DNA of 13,401 bases, taken from positions 1 to 13,401 of the forward strand of contig JAQUQK010000027.1 of the NCBI GenBank assembly GCA_028716125.1, read 5' to 3'. Position 1 is the first letter of the stretch. Each line of letters opens with the position of its first letter. Origin of the DNA: Thermoplasmatota archaeon. Its GTDB lineage: Archaea > Thermoplasmatota > JAQUQK01. The position numbers were made by a program, and so were the translations under genes. The notes under the pieces are model-generated. The model ran no database searches. It saw only the letters and a list, made by a program, of their open reading frames with translations, and had not been told where the DNA came from. Shown here in pieces: positions 13,120-13,401 of this stretch.

Positions 13120-13177
13120 AAATTTGACAGGTGCACTATAATATACTAGAAGTCAAAAGTTCGGAGCGCCAGTATAG

Positions 13178-13401
13178 CTAATTTTTCAACTTTCCGATGA
13201 TGTCCATTATCTGCTTTACGCTTCTTGCATGAACCAGTTCGCATCTTATTTCCTTCGAGCCGCGAATTCCGCTTGCAAACCTTTGCGCCTGCGCTTTTTG
13301 GCAGCCGAAGGGAGGGCGCAATTCTTCAGGCATTTTTTCGACGATTTGCATGTATTCGTGGAACTGCTCTAGTTGCGCATTTGCTGGCGGCTTGTATGTC
13401 T
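13178..13401 (-). CDS. Unidentified protein, C-terminal part
   Basis: A minus-strand frame open from the right edge gives 74 codons, with the TAG stop at 13178-13180. The peptide is hydrophilic and helical-looking, with EQFHEYMQIVEKMPEELRPP, then a basic middle rich in Q, R and K, and a C-terminal helix SVKQIMDIIGKLKN. There are two cysteines, not paired as a CxxC motif. Codon use (GCG, GGC, GAA, AAG) resembles the housekeeping genes rather than the AT-rich block beside it. The true start is probably outside the window, although an internal ATG near 13354 would give a 58-residue protein. No function assigned. Confidence 0.55.
   Translation of the reverse strand, partial: TYKPPANAQLEQFHEYMQIVEKMPEELRPPFGCQKAQAQRFASGIRGSKEIRCELVHARSVKQIMDIIGKLKN

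Noticed and set aside
13123..13157. TTTGAC...GTCAAA inverted repeat with 23 bases between arms
   Set aside because: Six-base arms with wide spacing in AT-rich DNA are expected by chance; the arms do not extend.
13140..13180. Possible tRNA 3' end or attachment site (AAAGTTCGGAGCGCC)
   Set aside because: The T-loop-like GTTCGGA lacks a matching stem, acceptor and anticodon arms, and there is no integrase in the window.

Overview
The window is archaeal chromosome, about 13.4 kb, densely packed with no gene-free stretch over about 90 bases. The archaeal signs are a single-domain NOG1 GTPase, a THEP1 NTPase, an archaeal-type Trm1, a two-KH Dim2-like protein and an aSelBL-like pseudo-GTPase. Promoters are TATA boxes lying 31-40 bases before the start codons, so transcripts have little or no leader, while internal operon genes carry Shine-Dalgarno sites. 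A euryarchaeal, Thermoplasmatota-like or DPANN-like lineage would fit, but I cannot name one. TAG, TAA and TGA all end genes normally.

Region 1 (1-5356, + strand) is a row of short, mostly single-gene units: the tail of an NRAMP metal transporter, a small two-helix membrane protein, NOG1 (ribosome assembly GTPase), a rubrerythrin-like diiron protein, an IscU-type Fe-S scaffold, an OGG1-like 8-oxoguanine glycosylase, THEP1 and Trm1. Metal uptake, peroxide handling, Fe-S assembly and oxidised-base repair sit close together. Region 2 (5357-8640, +) is a two-gene operon: a lipoprotein followed by a 929-residue RND/MMPL-type exporter.

Region 3 (8659-10168, - strand) converges on the exporter. It is an operon of a Dim2/Pno1-like KH protein and an aSelBL-like protein whose GTPase motifs have decayed. 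Region 4 (10227-13087, -) is an accessory-looking block, much of it more AT-rich, of four proteins I cannot assign: an 87-residue two-helix membrane protein, a 436-residue lipoprotein, a 210-residue exported protein with a perfect palindrome between its TATA box and its start, and a 168-residue membrane-anchored protein. The window ends in the C-terminal part of another minus-strand gene with core-like codon use.

The best candidates for new biology are the aSelBL/Dim2 pair, the lipoprotein/RND pair, and the cell-surface block 10491-13087 with its putative operator. No mobile element, CRISPR array, tRNA or rRNA was found.
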